64,000 nucleotides of DNA from Bacteriovorax sp. PP10 (GTDB taxonomy: Bacteria; Bdellovibrionota; Bacteriovoracia; Bacteriovoracales; Bacteriovoracaceae): NCBI RefSeq assembly GCF_035013165.1, contig NZ_JAYGJQ010000001.1, positions 1,426,001-1,490,000 on the forward strand, in the 5' to 3' direction. Made by a program: the position numbers and the translations under genes. Below, piece by piece: positions 8,441 through 17,430 of this stretch (the stretch's first letter is position 1; each line of letters opens with the position of its first letter). The notes beneath the pieces are model-generated. The model worked only from the letters and a program-made list of their open reading frames with translations. It was not told where the DNA came from and made no database searches.

Positions 8441-9886
8441 TTGGCGTTAAAACTTCTTATTGTCGATCCCGATGAAACTTGGCTTGCCCAGGCAAAGAAG
8501 TATTTTACCGACTCGCACTATGATGTCCATACCGTCATCAACGGTAAAGAGGCCCAACTCACAATGTACAATACACAGTACTTCGCTGTGATCATGAACT
8601 ACGCAACAGAAAATCATTCATGTCTTCAGGTTTTAAAATTTATTAAAACCAATTACACCAATCAGCGTGTGATCATTCTTCTTAACGACAAGGCCCGTAT
8701 TGATAGTGGGGAAGTGACGGAAGAGAAGTTGAAAAAACTTGGTGTTTCTGAGCTTGCTGTCAGACCATTTGAAGTTTCACACATCAAAGAACTTCTTGAA
8801 GGGCATCAGTCGCTTTCAGACATGATGATGTCGATGAATAAAAAAGAAGGGATGAGTGATGAAACTGAAGTCTCGATGGGAGATGATAGTTTTACTTCGA
8901 TTAAGATTGATGAATTTTATTCATCATCGGCCGTACTGTTTGATGTCTACATCAAGTTGTCTCAAGACAAATATTTAAAAATTCTCCATACGGGCGATAC
9001 GTTTTCAAAAGATCGTCTCGATAAATATAAAAACGATAAGAAAGTTAAAAATCTTTATTTCCATAATAGTGATAGAAGAAAATTCATTCACTACAATAAC
9101 TTTTTAACCAAAAAGTTAATCGATAATAAAAATGTTCCGGTTTCTAACAAGGTTAACATTTTAAAGAATGTGACTGAGAAATTTATCGAAGAAGCTTTTA
9201 CCGTGGGAATTAAGCCTCAGGTTATCGAACAAGGGAAGGAAGTTTGCGAGAGTGTGTTTCAGTTGATTGAAAAACAAACGGATCTTTATACGGTGTTAAA
9301 GTCGTATCAGGACTTTGATCCAACAGCTTATTCGCATGCTTTTTTAGTGACACTTTATTCAACGGCAATCATTAAGCAGTTCGAGTGGCAGTCAAAGGCC
9401 ACGATTGAAACGACGGCCATGGCCTGTATGTTTCACGATATTGGAAAGACAATGCTGCCAAAAGAATTTATAAATCTTAGTGTGAAAGATATGAGTCCTG
9501 AGCAAGTTGATGTTTACAAGAAACATCCTGAGTTGGGATTTCAAATTGTAGAAAACAACCGCCTGATTAATAACTCGGTAAAACAAATTATCCTTCATCA
9601 TCATGAAGCTTTTGATGGAACAGGATTTCCTTTCCAGAAGAAGGGGAGCAAAATCCCGACACTTGCTAACATCGTCTGCCTGGCCGATGATTTCGTGCAT
9701 ATTATGATTGATGAAAAACTTCAGCCAACTGAAGCTCTGAGACGAATCCTGATGGATAAGATCGGAGTGAAACGTTACAACTCAATTCTAGTTGAGAAGT
9801 TCATCAAGGTGTTCGTTGATCCTGATAAGGTTCACAAAGACACAGTCCTTCCTTCCAACTCTAGAGTCGTGAAAAAAGCTTCTTAA
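8441..9886 (+). CDS. Degenerate receiver + HD-GYP domain protein
   Basis: HD-GYP proteins hydrolyse cyclic di-GMP. The N-terminal 125 residues form a receiver fold (LLIVDPDETW) in which the expected phosphoacceptor Asp is Asn (FAVIMNYATEN) and the conserved Lys is Arg (AVRPFE), so it is probably not phosphorylated. A middle region (about 150-290) has no clear homology. The HD-GYP core shows SHAFLVTLYSTA, the metal motif FHDIGKTMLP, and HHHEAFDGTGFP in place of HHE-x-x-DG-x-GYP, then ANIVCLADDF. Catalytic residues look intact. The start is TTG 8441, with AGGA seven bases before. The 3' end overlaps the next gene by 4 bases tail to tail. Confidence 0.9.
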   Translation: MALKLLIVDPDETWLAQAKKYFTDSHYDVHTVINGKEAQLTMYNTQYFAVIMNYATENHSCLQVLKFIKTNYTNQRVIILLNDKARIDSGEVTEEKLKKLGVSELAVRPFEVSHIKELLEGHQSLSDMMMSMNKKEGMSDETEVSMGDDSFTSIKIDEFYSSSAVLFDVYIKLSQDKYLKILHTGDTFSKDRLDKYKNDKKVKNLYFHNSDRRKFIHYNNFLTKKLIDNKNVPVSNKVNILKNVTEKFIEEAFTVGIKPQVIEQGKEVCESVFQLIEKQTDLYTVLKSYQDFDPTAYSHAFLVTLYSTAIIKQFEWQSKATIETTAMACMFHDIGKTMLPKEFINLSVKDMSPEQVDVYKKHPELGFQIVENNRLINNSVKQIILHHHEAFDGTGFPFQKKGSKIPTLANIVCLADDFVHIMIDEKLQPTEALRRILMDKIGVKRYNSILVEKFIKVFVDPDKVHKDTVLPSNSRVVKKAS

Positions 9887-10917
9887 TTTGCTGGTGTTGT
9901 TGTCAGCGCTTTTAAACTGTCATTAGTCAGTTCAAAAAGATTCATGAAATCTTTCTTCACGATATAGATAACAGGGGAGTGGTTTTCATTGATGATGAAG
10001 TGGGCTTCATCTTTAAGTGGAACTTCAACCAGACTTTTAGTCACAGGACTGACTTTGTATAAAAGAGTCGTGCCTTCATTCTTTTCAATTTTTACAGTGT
10101 ATTCAGCATTTGAAATAAGGGTTTGTGACTGCTTTTTTTGAGCGTCTGTTGGAGCATCCAGAGTAAAGCTACTCTTTAACGTGACAAAGTCATCAACCAT
10201 GTCTTCCAGGCGCTTTATATCAAGTGCCTTATCATCAGCAGTTACCCAGATACCATCTTTCTTATGAATTTCGAAAGTTGGAACAGTCGATGCTTTTTTA
10301 AAGATCTTAAAGCTCGTCATTGTATTGAAGTTGATATCGAATACTGAAGATTCAACTAAGTCAGCTAGTGTAATATTCTCTAGTGAGATTGAAGGAGCTT
10401 CAACATGATAGATGCCGTTTCTTCCAGAGATCTTCATATAGGTAGAGTTGTCGATTGTATTCATAATCCCTACACTCAGGATGATGCTCTTATCTTTATC
10501 ATCAGTCAGGGTCAGGATCGCTGTAGGTTTTTCTAATGAGAAGTTGGAGTTGTTGGCCTTGTCATCGTCTAAAAGCTTTTTAGTCTTAATAACATTTAAA
10601 GATGAAAATAGTTTTTCAACGAAGACAGAGTTCACCGAGATGTCACGTGGGCTGGTCATGTGCCACTGAGATGAGCTTTGAGTGTCAGCGCGCTCAAAAG
10701 TAAATTCACCTGATTTATTTTTTAAAGAGAGGCTCGTTACATTGTCGAGTTCTTTGTTGGAAAAAACTAGTGATTGCTCAATCACTTCCTTCTGGCCTTT
10801 AATAGGTGTCTTGAAGATGTTTGATAAGAACATCGTACCAACAACCAATGCCAGGAAGCTTATGAGTACAAGATTGGAAAACAATTTTCTTTTTTCTAAA
10901 TTGAAAGCATTTGGCAT
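9883..10917 (-). CDS. DUF4340 domain membrane-anchored protein
   Basis: A 344-residue protein with one N-terminal membrane segment (LFSNLVLISFLALVVGTMFL) and a long extracytoplasmic beta-rich region. Two repeated units (around residues 50-190 and 200-330) contain W-x-M-x-x-P and IYHVE/VIYIVK strands, typical of DUF4340. In other bacteria such proteins accompany GldG-type ABC systems, but no ABC gene is near here. The upstream gene ends 5 bases before, so the two form an operon. The role is unknown; envelope location is inferred from the single anchor. Confidence 0.8.
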   Translation of the reverse strand: MPNAFNLEKRKLFSNLVLISFLALVVGTMFLSNIFKTPIKGQKEVIEQSLVFSNKELDNVTSLSLKNKSGEFTFERADTQSSSQWHMTSPRDISVNSVFVEKLFSSLNVIKTKKLLDDDKANNSNFSLEKPTAILTLTDDKDKSIILSVGIMNTIDNSTYMKISGRNGIYHVEAPSISLENITLADLVESSVFDINFNTMTSFKIFKKASTVPTFEIHKKDGIWVTADDKALDIKRLEDMVDDFVTLKSSFTLDAPTDAQKKQSQTLISNAEYTVKIEKNEGTTLLYKVSPVTKSLVEVPLKDEAHFIINENHSPVIYIVKKDFMNLFELTNDSLKALTTTPAN

Positions 10918-10922
10918 GGAGG

Positions 10923-11696
10923 CTATAGTCCTAGGTCATCCAATTCTCCAAAGTCACCTTCACCAGAATCAGCTTCCTCTGTAGGAGCTTTTTTCACAAT
11001 TTTTGTGACATCTGGTTCGATTGATTGAATGAATTGTCTTAGAAGTGCGCGCTCTCCCTCTTTTAAGAAGTTGAACTTGATAAGCATTCTATGTGTGTAA
11101 TTATTTTGGCTGATGATTCTGCTTTTAATGTTGAATGGGCGACAGTAGATAACGTCAGCATTCACGATAAAAGTTTTGGGGATGCAAAACTGAATCACAA
11201 TTGATTGTCCTTCAGTGAATGCTTTATTAGAAAAGAAAAACATCTTTTCCATTCCGATTTCAGAAAGGATTGTTTTTCCTTTTGAAATTTTGTCTTCTGA
11301 TAAATTAACAGGGGACTCGATAGCGATACTGATAACGTTTCCGTCAACAACCGGAGCTCCGCTCATTGAAACAACATTATTAGCTTCAGCGCCTTCTTCT
11401 GGAGCAGCGTCATCCACACCGCCTTCCATTGCAGCGGCCATGGCCTTTGCCATTTCATCTTCACCGTCAGCTGGAAGATCTTCTGCTGTTTTTAATTGAA
11501 GAACATTATCTCCACCTTCAGACTTTTTTGTGTACTCAGACTGCAGTTCTGCAACCTTTGTATCAAGTACTTCTGGTGTGACTTCTCCGGCCTCAATTTG
11601 AGCTTGAATGCGTGCTTCGATCTCGTCTCTTAAAGACCAGATTTTGAGAGAGATTTTTTTAATTAAAACAGGGTCTGATGAGCTGTTGTGTATCAT
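10923..11696 (-). CDS. PilZ-like protein with acidic linker
   Basis: The 257-residue cytoplasmic protein has a helical N-terminus (residues 1-45), an Ala/Glu-rich low-complexity linker (about 60-115) and a beta-rich C-terminal domain: MFFFSNKAFTEGQSIVIQF, VNADVIYCRPFNIKSR, MLIKFNFLKEGERALLRQF. The last resembles a PilZ domain (six-stranded barrel plus terminal helix), but the RxxxR and D/NxSxxG cyclic-di-GMP motifs are not visible, so binding is doubtful. It is the first gene of an operon with the DUF4340 protein. It faces the subtilisin gene across a 199-base region. Confidence 0.65.
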   Translation of the reverse strand: MIHNSSSDPVLIKKISLKIWSLRDEIEARIQAQIEAGEVTPEVLDTKVAELQSEYTKKSEGGDNVLQLKTAEDLPADGEDEMAKAMAAAMEGGVDDAAPEEGAEANNVVSMSGAPVVDGNVISIAIESPVNLSEDKISKGKTILSEIGMEKMFFFSNKAFTEGQSIVIQFCIPKTFIVNADVIYCRPFNIKSRIISQNNYTHRMLIKFNFLKEGERALLRQFIQSIEPDVTKIVKKAPTEEADSGEGDFGELDDLGL

Positions 11697-11895
11697 ATGA
11701 TCGAATTATCGCATTTTTACATAAAAAAGATAGAGAGGTGTTTTCGGGTAAAATATTCCTTGAGAAAAAACCTCTGTGCATTTTGGCACCATCGTTTACG
11801 CTAATAACAGACTACATTTCTTTAATGAAGGCCGATTCAATTACTATGGTGATTATAAGGTTTTTTGTTTTTATTTGCTCCAAGGAGGGAGACTT

Positions 11896-13584
11896 ATGAA
11901 GAAAATGCTATTAGGACTATCGACGCTTGCGATGACAACTGGTTTAGTTGCAGCAGAAGCACCACACGTTCCAGGCGAAATTATTGTTAAGTTCAAGGCC
12001 GGTCAGGAAAAGAACTTCTTTAAGAGTAGAGCACTTTCATCACTAGGTATTAAGGGGCAAAGAGAAATCAATCTTTCGTATGATAAGTTATCTGTACTAA
12101 AAGTGTCGGATGATAAATCATTATCTTCTACACTCGCAGCTCTAAAAAATAATCCGAATATTGAATTCGCTGAACCAAACTTCATTTATTCAATTGACCC
12201 GATTAAAGCAAACAAAGATTTAGTTAAAAAACTTCAAAAGTCTCCCTTCACAGATTTCCTGGCAGCAACGCCGGACGATCCTGATTTCGGAAAACTTTGG
12301 GGTATGAGAAATACAGGTTCAAACGAGCCAAAAGGAAAAGCGGGAGTAGAAGGGGCAGATATCAATGCACTTAAGGCATGGGATATCACTCGCGGATCAC
12401 GCGCTGTAAAAATCGCGGTTATCGATACAGGTGTTGATTACACTCACCCTGATTTAAAAGCTAACATGTGGATTAACTCAAAAGAAATTCCAAATAACGG
12501 AATCGATGATGACGGTAACGGATACATTGATGACGTTTACGGATACGACTTCGCAAATAACGATTCAGACCCAATGGACGGAAACGGACACGGGACTCAC
12601 TGTTCTGGAACAATCGGTGCTGTTCATAACAACCAAACAGGTGTTTCAGGTGTAATGGCAGACGTATCTATCATGGCCGTAAAATTCTTAGGTGATGATG
12701 GTTCAGGATCTTTAGAAGCAGCTATTAAGGCCATCGACTACGCTACAATGATGGACGTTGATCTAATGTCAAACTCATGGGGTGGGGGCGGACGCTCAGA
12801 AGCACTTCTTGAAGCGATTCAAAGAGCATCTGATAAAGGGATCATTTTTACAGCAGCAGCAGGAAATAGTTCATCTAATAACGATGCAACTCCTTCTTAC
12901 CCAGCTTCATACCAAACACCAAACATGGTAGCGGTTGCAGCTCTTACAGCACAAAACGGCCTAGCGTCTTTTTCTTCATACGGAAAAACGTCAGTTCATA
13001 TCGCAGCTCCAGGACACAATATTCTTTCAACTGTTAACGGTGGAAAGTATGATGTGTACTCAGGTACTTCAATGGCAACTCCACACGTATCAGGGGTTCT
13101 TGGATTACTACTTGCTAAAGAAGGAAGAATGCCTCATGAAGTGATGAGAGAGCGTTTAACGATGACAGGTGTTCCGGTTACTGCTCTTAGAGGTAAAACA
13201 ACAACTGCTTCAAGAATCGACGCTTACAATCTTTTAACGAACACACGTCCAGAGCGTTCAGGTCCAAAAGACAATTCATGGAAGTCTCGTTCAATGGTTA
13301 TTGAGTCAGCTCACCCATACGTAGACAATGCTAATGACTCTCAGACAATCACAGTTCCAGGTGCTAAATACATCAGAGTAAAATTTGCTAAGTATGAACT
13401 TGAGCAAGGATACGATTATGTAAGAGTGGCGGATTCAGCTGGTAACACTGTTGAAAAAGTTACTGGTACAGGAACAAACTATACGACTGATTATGTTGAA
13501 GGGGATTCTCTGACAATTAACTTCGTATCAGATCGTTCAATGTCAAAATGGGGATATTTAATTCAAGAAATTGAAGTTCAATAG
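11896..13584 (+). CDS. Secreted subtilisin-family (S8) serine protease
   Basis: The 562-residue precursor has a signal peptide (MKKMLLGLSTLAMTTGLVAAE), a propeptide of the Fervidolysin/I9 type (PGEIIVKFKAG ... NIEFAEPNF), the peptidase core with Asp in IAVIDTGVDYTHPD, His in GNGHGTHCSGT, oxyanion Asn in AAAGNSS and Ser in SGTSMATPHVSG, and a C-terminal CUB-like beta domain of about 110 residues. It is expected to be exported and self-activated. The ATG at 11896 follows a near-perfect AAGGAGG; upstream in-frame codons would destroy the signal peptide. It is monocistronic, with a terminator after it. A nutrient-scavenging or prey-degrading role is inferred. Confidence 0.96.
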   Translation: MKKMLLGLSTLAMTTGLVAAEAPHVPGEIIVKFKAGQEKNFFKSRALSSLGIKGQREINLSYDKLSVLKVSDDKSLSSTLAALKNNPNIEFAEPNFIYSIDPIKANKDLVKKLQKSPFTDFLAATPDDPDFGKLWGMRNTGSNEPKGKAGVEGADINALKAWDITRGSRAVKIAVIDTGVDYTHPDLKANMWINSKEIPNNGIDDDGNGYIDDVYGYDFANNDSDPMDGNGHGTHCSGTIGAVHNNQTGVSGVMADVSIMAVKFLGDDGSGSLEAAIKAIDYATMMDVDLMSNSWGGGGRSEALLEAIQRASDKGIIFTAAAGNSSSNNDATPSYPASYQTPNMVAVAALTAQNGLASFSSYGKTSVHIAAPGHNILSTVNGGKYDVYSGTSMATPHVSGVLGLLLAKEGRMPHEVMRERLTMTGVPVTALRGKTTTASRIDAYNLLTNTRPERSGPKDNSWKSRSMVIESAHPYVDNANDSQTITVPGAKYIRVKFAKYELEQGYDYVRVADSAGNTVEKVTGTGTNYTTDYVEGDSLTINFVSDRSMSKWGYLIQEIEVQ

Positions 13585-13610
13585 TCACTGTTGATGAAAT
13601 CTTAAAATAG

Positions 13611-13638
13611 AAGGCCTGCTCTTATGAGCGGGCCTTTT
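13611..13638. terminator. Terminator shared by protease and sensor kinase genes
   Basis: AAGGCCTGCTC pairs with GAGCGGGCCTT (one G-U) around TTAT, followed by TTTTT on the plus strand. The kinase stop codon lies inside it. Confidence 0.8.
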
Positions 13639-14986
13639 TATATTTGAAGGTCAAAATAAATTGAGTGTTGGGATAGTCAGGATTATAAACCAGATCTCCA
13701 GCGTGCTCTTTCATGATTTTTTTAGAGATGCTTAGTCCTAAACCTGTTCCTTCACTTGATCCTTTCGTTGAATAAAATGGCTCAAAGATATCTACATCGT
13801 GTTCAGTTGAAATTCCAGGCCCGCTATCAGTGACATAAATAATAATATGATCGCCTCTGATTTTTGTTTCAAGTCTGATCCACGGGTCATCCAAACGTTT
13901 AACAGCGTCCATTGAATTGTTAATCAAGTTGGTAAGCACCTGAACGATTTGAATCCTGCGTGCTTCAATCCAATAGTCAGAATTGACATCACTAATGATC
14001 AACTCAATATGTTCATCAGATAACTTTGGCATGACCAGGTCTTCAACTTCTTCGAAGATCACACCTAACTCAATGGGCTCAAAGGGATCTTTTTCGCCGC
14101 TCTTAGATAGGGTTTTAAAACTTTTGATGATCCCTTGAATACGGTGTGAGCTGCGCTTAATGATCTCGACATTTTTAAGCATTTTCTCTGTCGCATGAGA
14201 GCTGGTAATTAAATCGTTCTGTAGAATTTTTAGGCGGCCATCAAGAACCATGAGTGGAGAGTTAATTTCGTGAGCAAGTTCCGCACTCATCATCCCTAGA
14301 GTCGAAAGCCTGGTTTGTAAAACAAGCCTTTCATGCTGAAGATTAATTTGCTTATTCATACGGTATCTTAAAATCGTAAAATAAATAAACATACCCTGGA
14401 TGAAAATAAATGAAACAGTCAGTCCGTAAAATATATGCTTATTGCGCTCTTTAACTTTTGAGAAATTGTGAAGTTTTAAGGCCTCATCAACCCAGAGTGT
14501 GCTTTCTTCATCGTGCATTTTATCAACTAAGATTGTGGTCTTCGTGATGATTGTTTTTAGAATGTCGGGCGACTTTAAGTAATTGCTCTCATCTGTAAAA
14601 ACCTTGTCATAAAGGTCTCTGATTTCAGCAAAGCTTGATTTGAACTGGGAAGAAATTCTTCCGTGATTGAGTTCCTGCTCAGAAAGCAGCATATGATAAT
14701 TCGACTGGGCCCCAAGAACATTGTCTTCAGCTTCAGTGATGTTGATCTGATTTTTATTTATTAAACCTAGTAGGATGTCGGCCCTTGAGTGGTTGAGGCC
14801 ATTGATGACTTTCAAAATAAGACGAGATTGAAAGTGAGTTCTGAAAGTGTCATCCTGGATGGCCGCATTTTCAGTCGTGCTTTTATACCCCAAGATAATG
14901 AAGACGATAAAAACTATCGAGACAGCAAGATTAATGAGTACCCCAGCAAAGATAGAGCTGCGGTTATAGTTATTATGTTTGATCAT
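13622..14986 (-). CDS. Sensor histidine kinase
   Basis: A 454-residue membrane kinase. One transmembrane segment lies at residues about 12-34 and a second at 185-208 (IFYGLTVSFIFIQGMFIYF), bracketing a helical periplasmic sensor of about 150 residues. The phosphoacceptor is His in SAELAHEINSPL; the ATP-binding domain shows N box TNLINNSMDAV, G1 DSGPGIS and G2 GTGLGLSISKKI. No receiver or response regulator gene is adjacent. Its ATG overlaps the stop of the upstream periplasmic-protein gene by one base (TAATG), so translation is coupled and the two products probably work as sensor and partner. Confidence 0.9.
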   Translation of the reverse strand: MIKHNNYNRSSIFAGVLINLAVSIVFIVFIILGYKSTTENAAIQDDTFRTHFQSRLILKVINGLNHSRADILLGLINKNQINITEAEDNVLGAQSNYHMLLSEQELNHGRISSQFKSSFAEIRDLYDKVFTDESNYLKSPDILKTIITKTTILVDKMHDEESTLWVDEALKLHNFSKVKERNKHIFYGLTVSFIFIQGMFIYFTILRYRMNKQINLQHERLVLQTRLSTLGMMSAELAHEINSPLMVLDGRLKILQNDLITSSHATEKMLKNVEIIKRSSHRIQGIIKSFKTLSKSGEKDPFEPIELGVIFEEVEDLVMPKLSDEHIELIISDVNSDYWIEARRIQIVQVLTNLINNSMDAVKRLDDPWIRLETKIRGDHIIIYVTDSGPGISTEHDVDIFEPFYSTKGSSEGTGLGLSISKKIMKEHAGDLVYNPDYPNTQFILTFKYKKARS

Positions 14987-15480
14987 TATTTTATGAACTC
15001 AATGGTCTTGATTTGCCAAACCCAATACACACCAATTTTAAGTAAGAGATCTTTATTCACAATTCCATCAACCGGCGCAATGATACGAGCAGGACCCATG
15101 CGATCGACTGTTAAGTATCCAAGATTATCTTTATAGGTATAAAAAAGATTTCCTTTCATGATTTCTTCTTTGGGGATATCAACTTTATAACCATCAATCG
15201 CACCAACTCTTAAAACTTTAAAGTCAGGTGATCCATAGGCCAGTACCAGGTCTTTTAGATAAAAACCAAAAAATGTAGATTTCGTATTTTTGTCGTATGG
15301 ATCGAAGATCGTAATTGAAATGGAGTTCTTAAAGTCTTCCATGTCTTTTACTGAAATAACTTTTGGGGCCGTTGGAAGTAAACTTCCTGAGAGAATAATT
15401 TTTTGTCTTGGATAAGGTGACTTGGCAGAGGCCGATACGGACAAAATGAGAATAAAAAAGAGGATAAAAAGTTGTTTCAT
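14986..15480 (-). CDS. Periplasmic sulfite-oxidase-fold (molybdopterin-binding-like) protein
   Basis: The 164-residue precursor has a signal peptide (LFFILILSVSASAKS). The mature domain has the signature of the small SUOX-like family: FYLKDLVLAYG, LRVGAIDGYKVDIPKEEI, YTYKD, DRMGPARIIAPVDG, VYWVWQIKTIEF. The Cys that binds molybdenum in true sulfite oxidases is not seen, so a binding rather than catalytic role is likely. It is the first gene of a two-gene operon with the sensor kinase, which suggests that it presents a ligand to the kinase. GGAG precedes the ATG. Confidence 0.72.
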   Translation of the reverse strand: MKQLFILFFILILSVSASAKSPYPRQKIILSGSLLPTAPKVISVKDMEDFKNSISITIFDPYDKNTKSTFFGFYLKDLVLAYGSPDFKVLRVGAIDGYKVDIPKEEIMKGNLFYTYKDNLGYLTVDRMGPARIIAPVDGIVNKDLLLKIGVYWVWQIKTIEFIK

Positions 15481-15510
15481 GCGAGATCTCCAGGAAGCAA
15501 CTTATACATA

Positions 15511-15542
15511 AAAAAAAAGGCTTCCGTAAGGAAGCCTTTTTT
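15511..15542. terminator. rpmB terminator (bidirectional form)
   Basis: GGCTTCC/GGAAGCC (15519-15525, 15530-15536) with loop GTAA, A8 on the left and T6 on the right. It lies 25 bases past the rpmB stop and ends that minus-strand transcript. Confidence 0.88.
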
Positions 15543-15567
15543 AATTTTAAATTAAGTTTTTTGAGGA

Positions 15568-15801
15568 CTATTCAAAAAGGTGTGCGTTTTTCTTCACATA
15601 CTTAGAGATTGATCCAACTTTATCAAGAGTACGGATTGCACTAGCAGAAAGTCTTAAACGGATAACTGAGTTTGTCTCAGGATCGAAAACTTTTTTAGTG
15701 TGAAGGTTAACTTGCTTCATAGTCTTAGTTTTATTGTTAGCATGAGAAACTTTGTTCGCTGCTAATCTTCTTTTTCCAGTTAAATCACATGTGCGTGCCA
15801 T
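15568..15801 (-). CDS. rpmB: 50S ribosomal protein L28
   Basis: MARTCDLTGKRRLAANKVSH and the following NLHTKKVF and RLRLSASAIRTLDK motifs are diagnostic of L28, with the usual length (77 residues). Only one Cys is present, so this is the zinc-free form. It is monocistronic, with a strong terminator. Confidence 0.96.
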   Translation of the reverse strand: MARTCDLTGKRRLAANKVSHANNKTKTMKQVNLHTKKVFDPETNSVIRLRLSASAIRTLDKVGSISKYVKKNAHLFE

Positions 15802-15943
15802 AAAAAATCCTTATAAAGATAATAGTTAATTATATAAATTCTTAAAAAGTTTCGAAAGATTAACTCAGTAGGGGCAATAAGACAAGGATCTTTCTTAATT
15901 CCTTCTCTTGACGGGCCGCAAAGGCCTTAAAATCCTTGGAAAA

Positions 15944-16414
15944 CTACGAACACCAACCCGCAATTAAGACTCGTTTTCCCTCTGTCACAGCGCTTACCAT
16001 GTGCTCAAACCCATAAATTCCGGTCTTGAAGATCAACATTTCGCCCAATGGCCTGGTCGGCAGTGAGACGAAATCGCGATTTCCTTTTTTGCGGAATCTA
16101 AGATGCCCGCCGATAATTTTATCAGGATTTTCAGTCAGAGAAAGAGTAAATCCTAAAATTCTTGAACCGTCGTCGTGCCAGATACCATCTTCATCGTCAG
16201 GAGTCGTTCTGATGGAGATGATGTGTTCGATGCTGGTGAAGGTCAGAAACGTTTTCATAAACTCGAATAAAGCGCCACCAGGTCGTTCAGCTTCCAGGAA
16301 ATATCGATCGATCGCTAACCAATTTTCAGATCTCGCGTATTCGATGATATCAGGGGGAAGCGGGTAGGTTTTTTGGATGATATCCTGGTTGTTGAGTTCT
16401 GAATCGAGGATCAT
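15944..16414 (-). CDS. 2-oxoglutarate/Fe(II) oxygenase-like protein
   Basis: A 156-residue protein with the double-stranded beta-helix pattern of 2OG-Fe(II) oxygenases: iron ligands H-x-D in GIWHDDGSRILGFTLSL, strands GGHLRFRKK and GEMLIFKTGIYGFEHMVSAV (distal His), and a 2OG-binding Arg in TEGKRVLIAGW. It is the last gene of a three-gene operon: its ATG overlaps the stop of the radical SAM gene (ATGA), with GGAGG just upstream. The substrate is unknown. With a phosphorylase-like and a photolyase-like partner, action on a nucleobase or nucleic acid is a reasonable inference. An upstream GTG would add five residues. Confidence 0.72.
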   Translation of the reverse strand: MILDSELNNQDIIQKTYPLPPDIIEYARSENWLAIDRYFLEAERPGGALFEFMKTFLTFTSIEHIISIRTTPDDEDGIWHDDGSRILGFTLSLTENPDKIIGGHLRFRKKGNRDFVSLPTRPLGEMLIFKTGIYGFEHMVSAVTEGKRVLIAGWCS

Positions 16415-17430
16415 TCTTCCTCCATACACTCATAGATTTTATCCAGGGGAACACCAGCTTCAAAAAGCAGGTTTTTAACTTTGCCGAGAATCCACAACCT
16501 GGTCGGTTTGTTATAGCGGATTTTGTTGTCGAAGCTTTTTACAAAGTCGTCGGCAAGGAAATCTGAATCGGGATAATTTTTAATCACCTGATGGTAAACA
16601 TTTTTTGTGAACCTTACGACGCCGATTGAAATATACCTGATTGCTTCCGGCGGAAGACTCATCGACATTTGGTAAATCAGATCTGTGTAGGATTCAACCA
16701 GTTTGTCGTCGTAGATAATTGGATCGAAGTGAATTCCAATCGGGAAGCCACGTTCGTGCAGGTCTCTGATGGCCGCAAGTCTGGCCTTAAGGCCTGGAGT
16801 TTTTAAATCGTTGAGCTTGGTTCTGTGCTCGGGAGCAAGAGAGAAACTCACGACGATATTTTCTGAAGGCTCAAGCTTGATGAGCTCTTTTATATTTACT
16901 GATTTGGTTCTTAGTTCCAGATAAGCATTCGGTAAACTTTTAAAAAGTTCGAAGTAGTGTGGAAGCTCACCTGTTAAGTGAGTCAGTGCCAGTGAGTCGC
17001 TATATTCACCAGCGTGGAACCAGATTTTTTCGCCAGGGTTTGTCTTAGCAAAATCATCAGCGAGTCTTTTTATTTCCGCGCCAATTTCATCGTGATTTAA
17101 AAATAAAACGATGTCAGGGGACTGGAAGTATCCTTGAAGGTAACAATAATTACATTCGTAAATGCAGTTGTAAGCGTGAACGAAATAATAATGAGGTTCA
17201 CCTGATAATCCGTAAGCAGGAGGTGCTGGTTTTACCAGTTGTCCTTTTTTCTCACCGATAAACAGATTTAGATTCGTACGTTTTTGCAGATAAGGTTTTT
17301 TGACTCTGCCAAAAACGTCTTCAACTTTTTTAATGAGCTTAAATTCACTCGCTGGAAATCTCTGTTGGATCTCTAAGACTTTCGGATGATTTAAAAGGTG
17401 TTCTTCAATGAAGATTTTTTCAAACATCAT
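16411..17430 (-). CDS. Spore-photoproduct-lyase-like radical SAM protein
   Basis: SPL repairs the spore photoproduct (a thymine dimer) by radical SAM chemistry. This 339-residue protein has the 4Fe-4S motif in FVHAYNCIYECNYCYLQGYF (Cys 89, 93, 96, nearly the numbering of B. subtilis SplB) and the family's IVLFLNHDEI. The stretch that in SplB reads FEASCTSDIVG, with hydrogen donor Cys141, is FHAGEYSDSLA here, so that Cys is Glu. It therefore may not do classic SPL chemistry. It overlaps the upstream phosphorylase gene by 11 bases and the oxygenase gene by 4. The comparison with SplB is from memory. Confidence 0.88.
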   Translation of the reverse strand: MMFEKIFIEEHLLNHPKVLEIQQRFPASEFKLIKKVEDVFGRVKKPYLQKRTNLNLFIGEKKGQLVKPAPPAYGLSGEPHYYFVHAYNCIYECNYCYLQGYFQSPDIVLFLNHDEIGAEIKRLADDFAKTNPGEKIWFHAGEYSDSLALTHLTGELPHYFELFKSLPNAYLELRTKSVNIKELIKLEPSENIVVSFSLAPEHRTKLNDLKTPGLKARLAAIRDLHERGFPIGIHFDPIIYDDKLVESYTDLIYQMSMSLPPEAIRYISIGVVRFTKNVYHQVIKNYPDSDFLADDFVKSFDNKIRYNKPTRLWILGKVKNLLFEAGVPLDKIYECMEEE

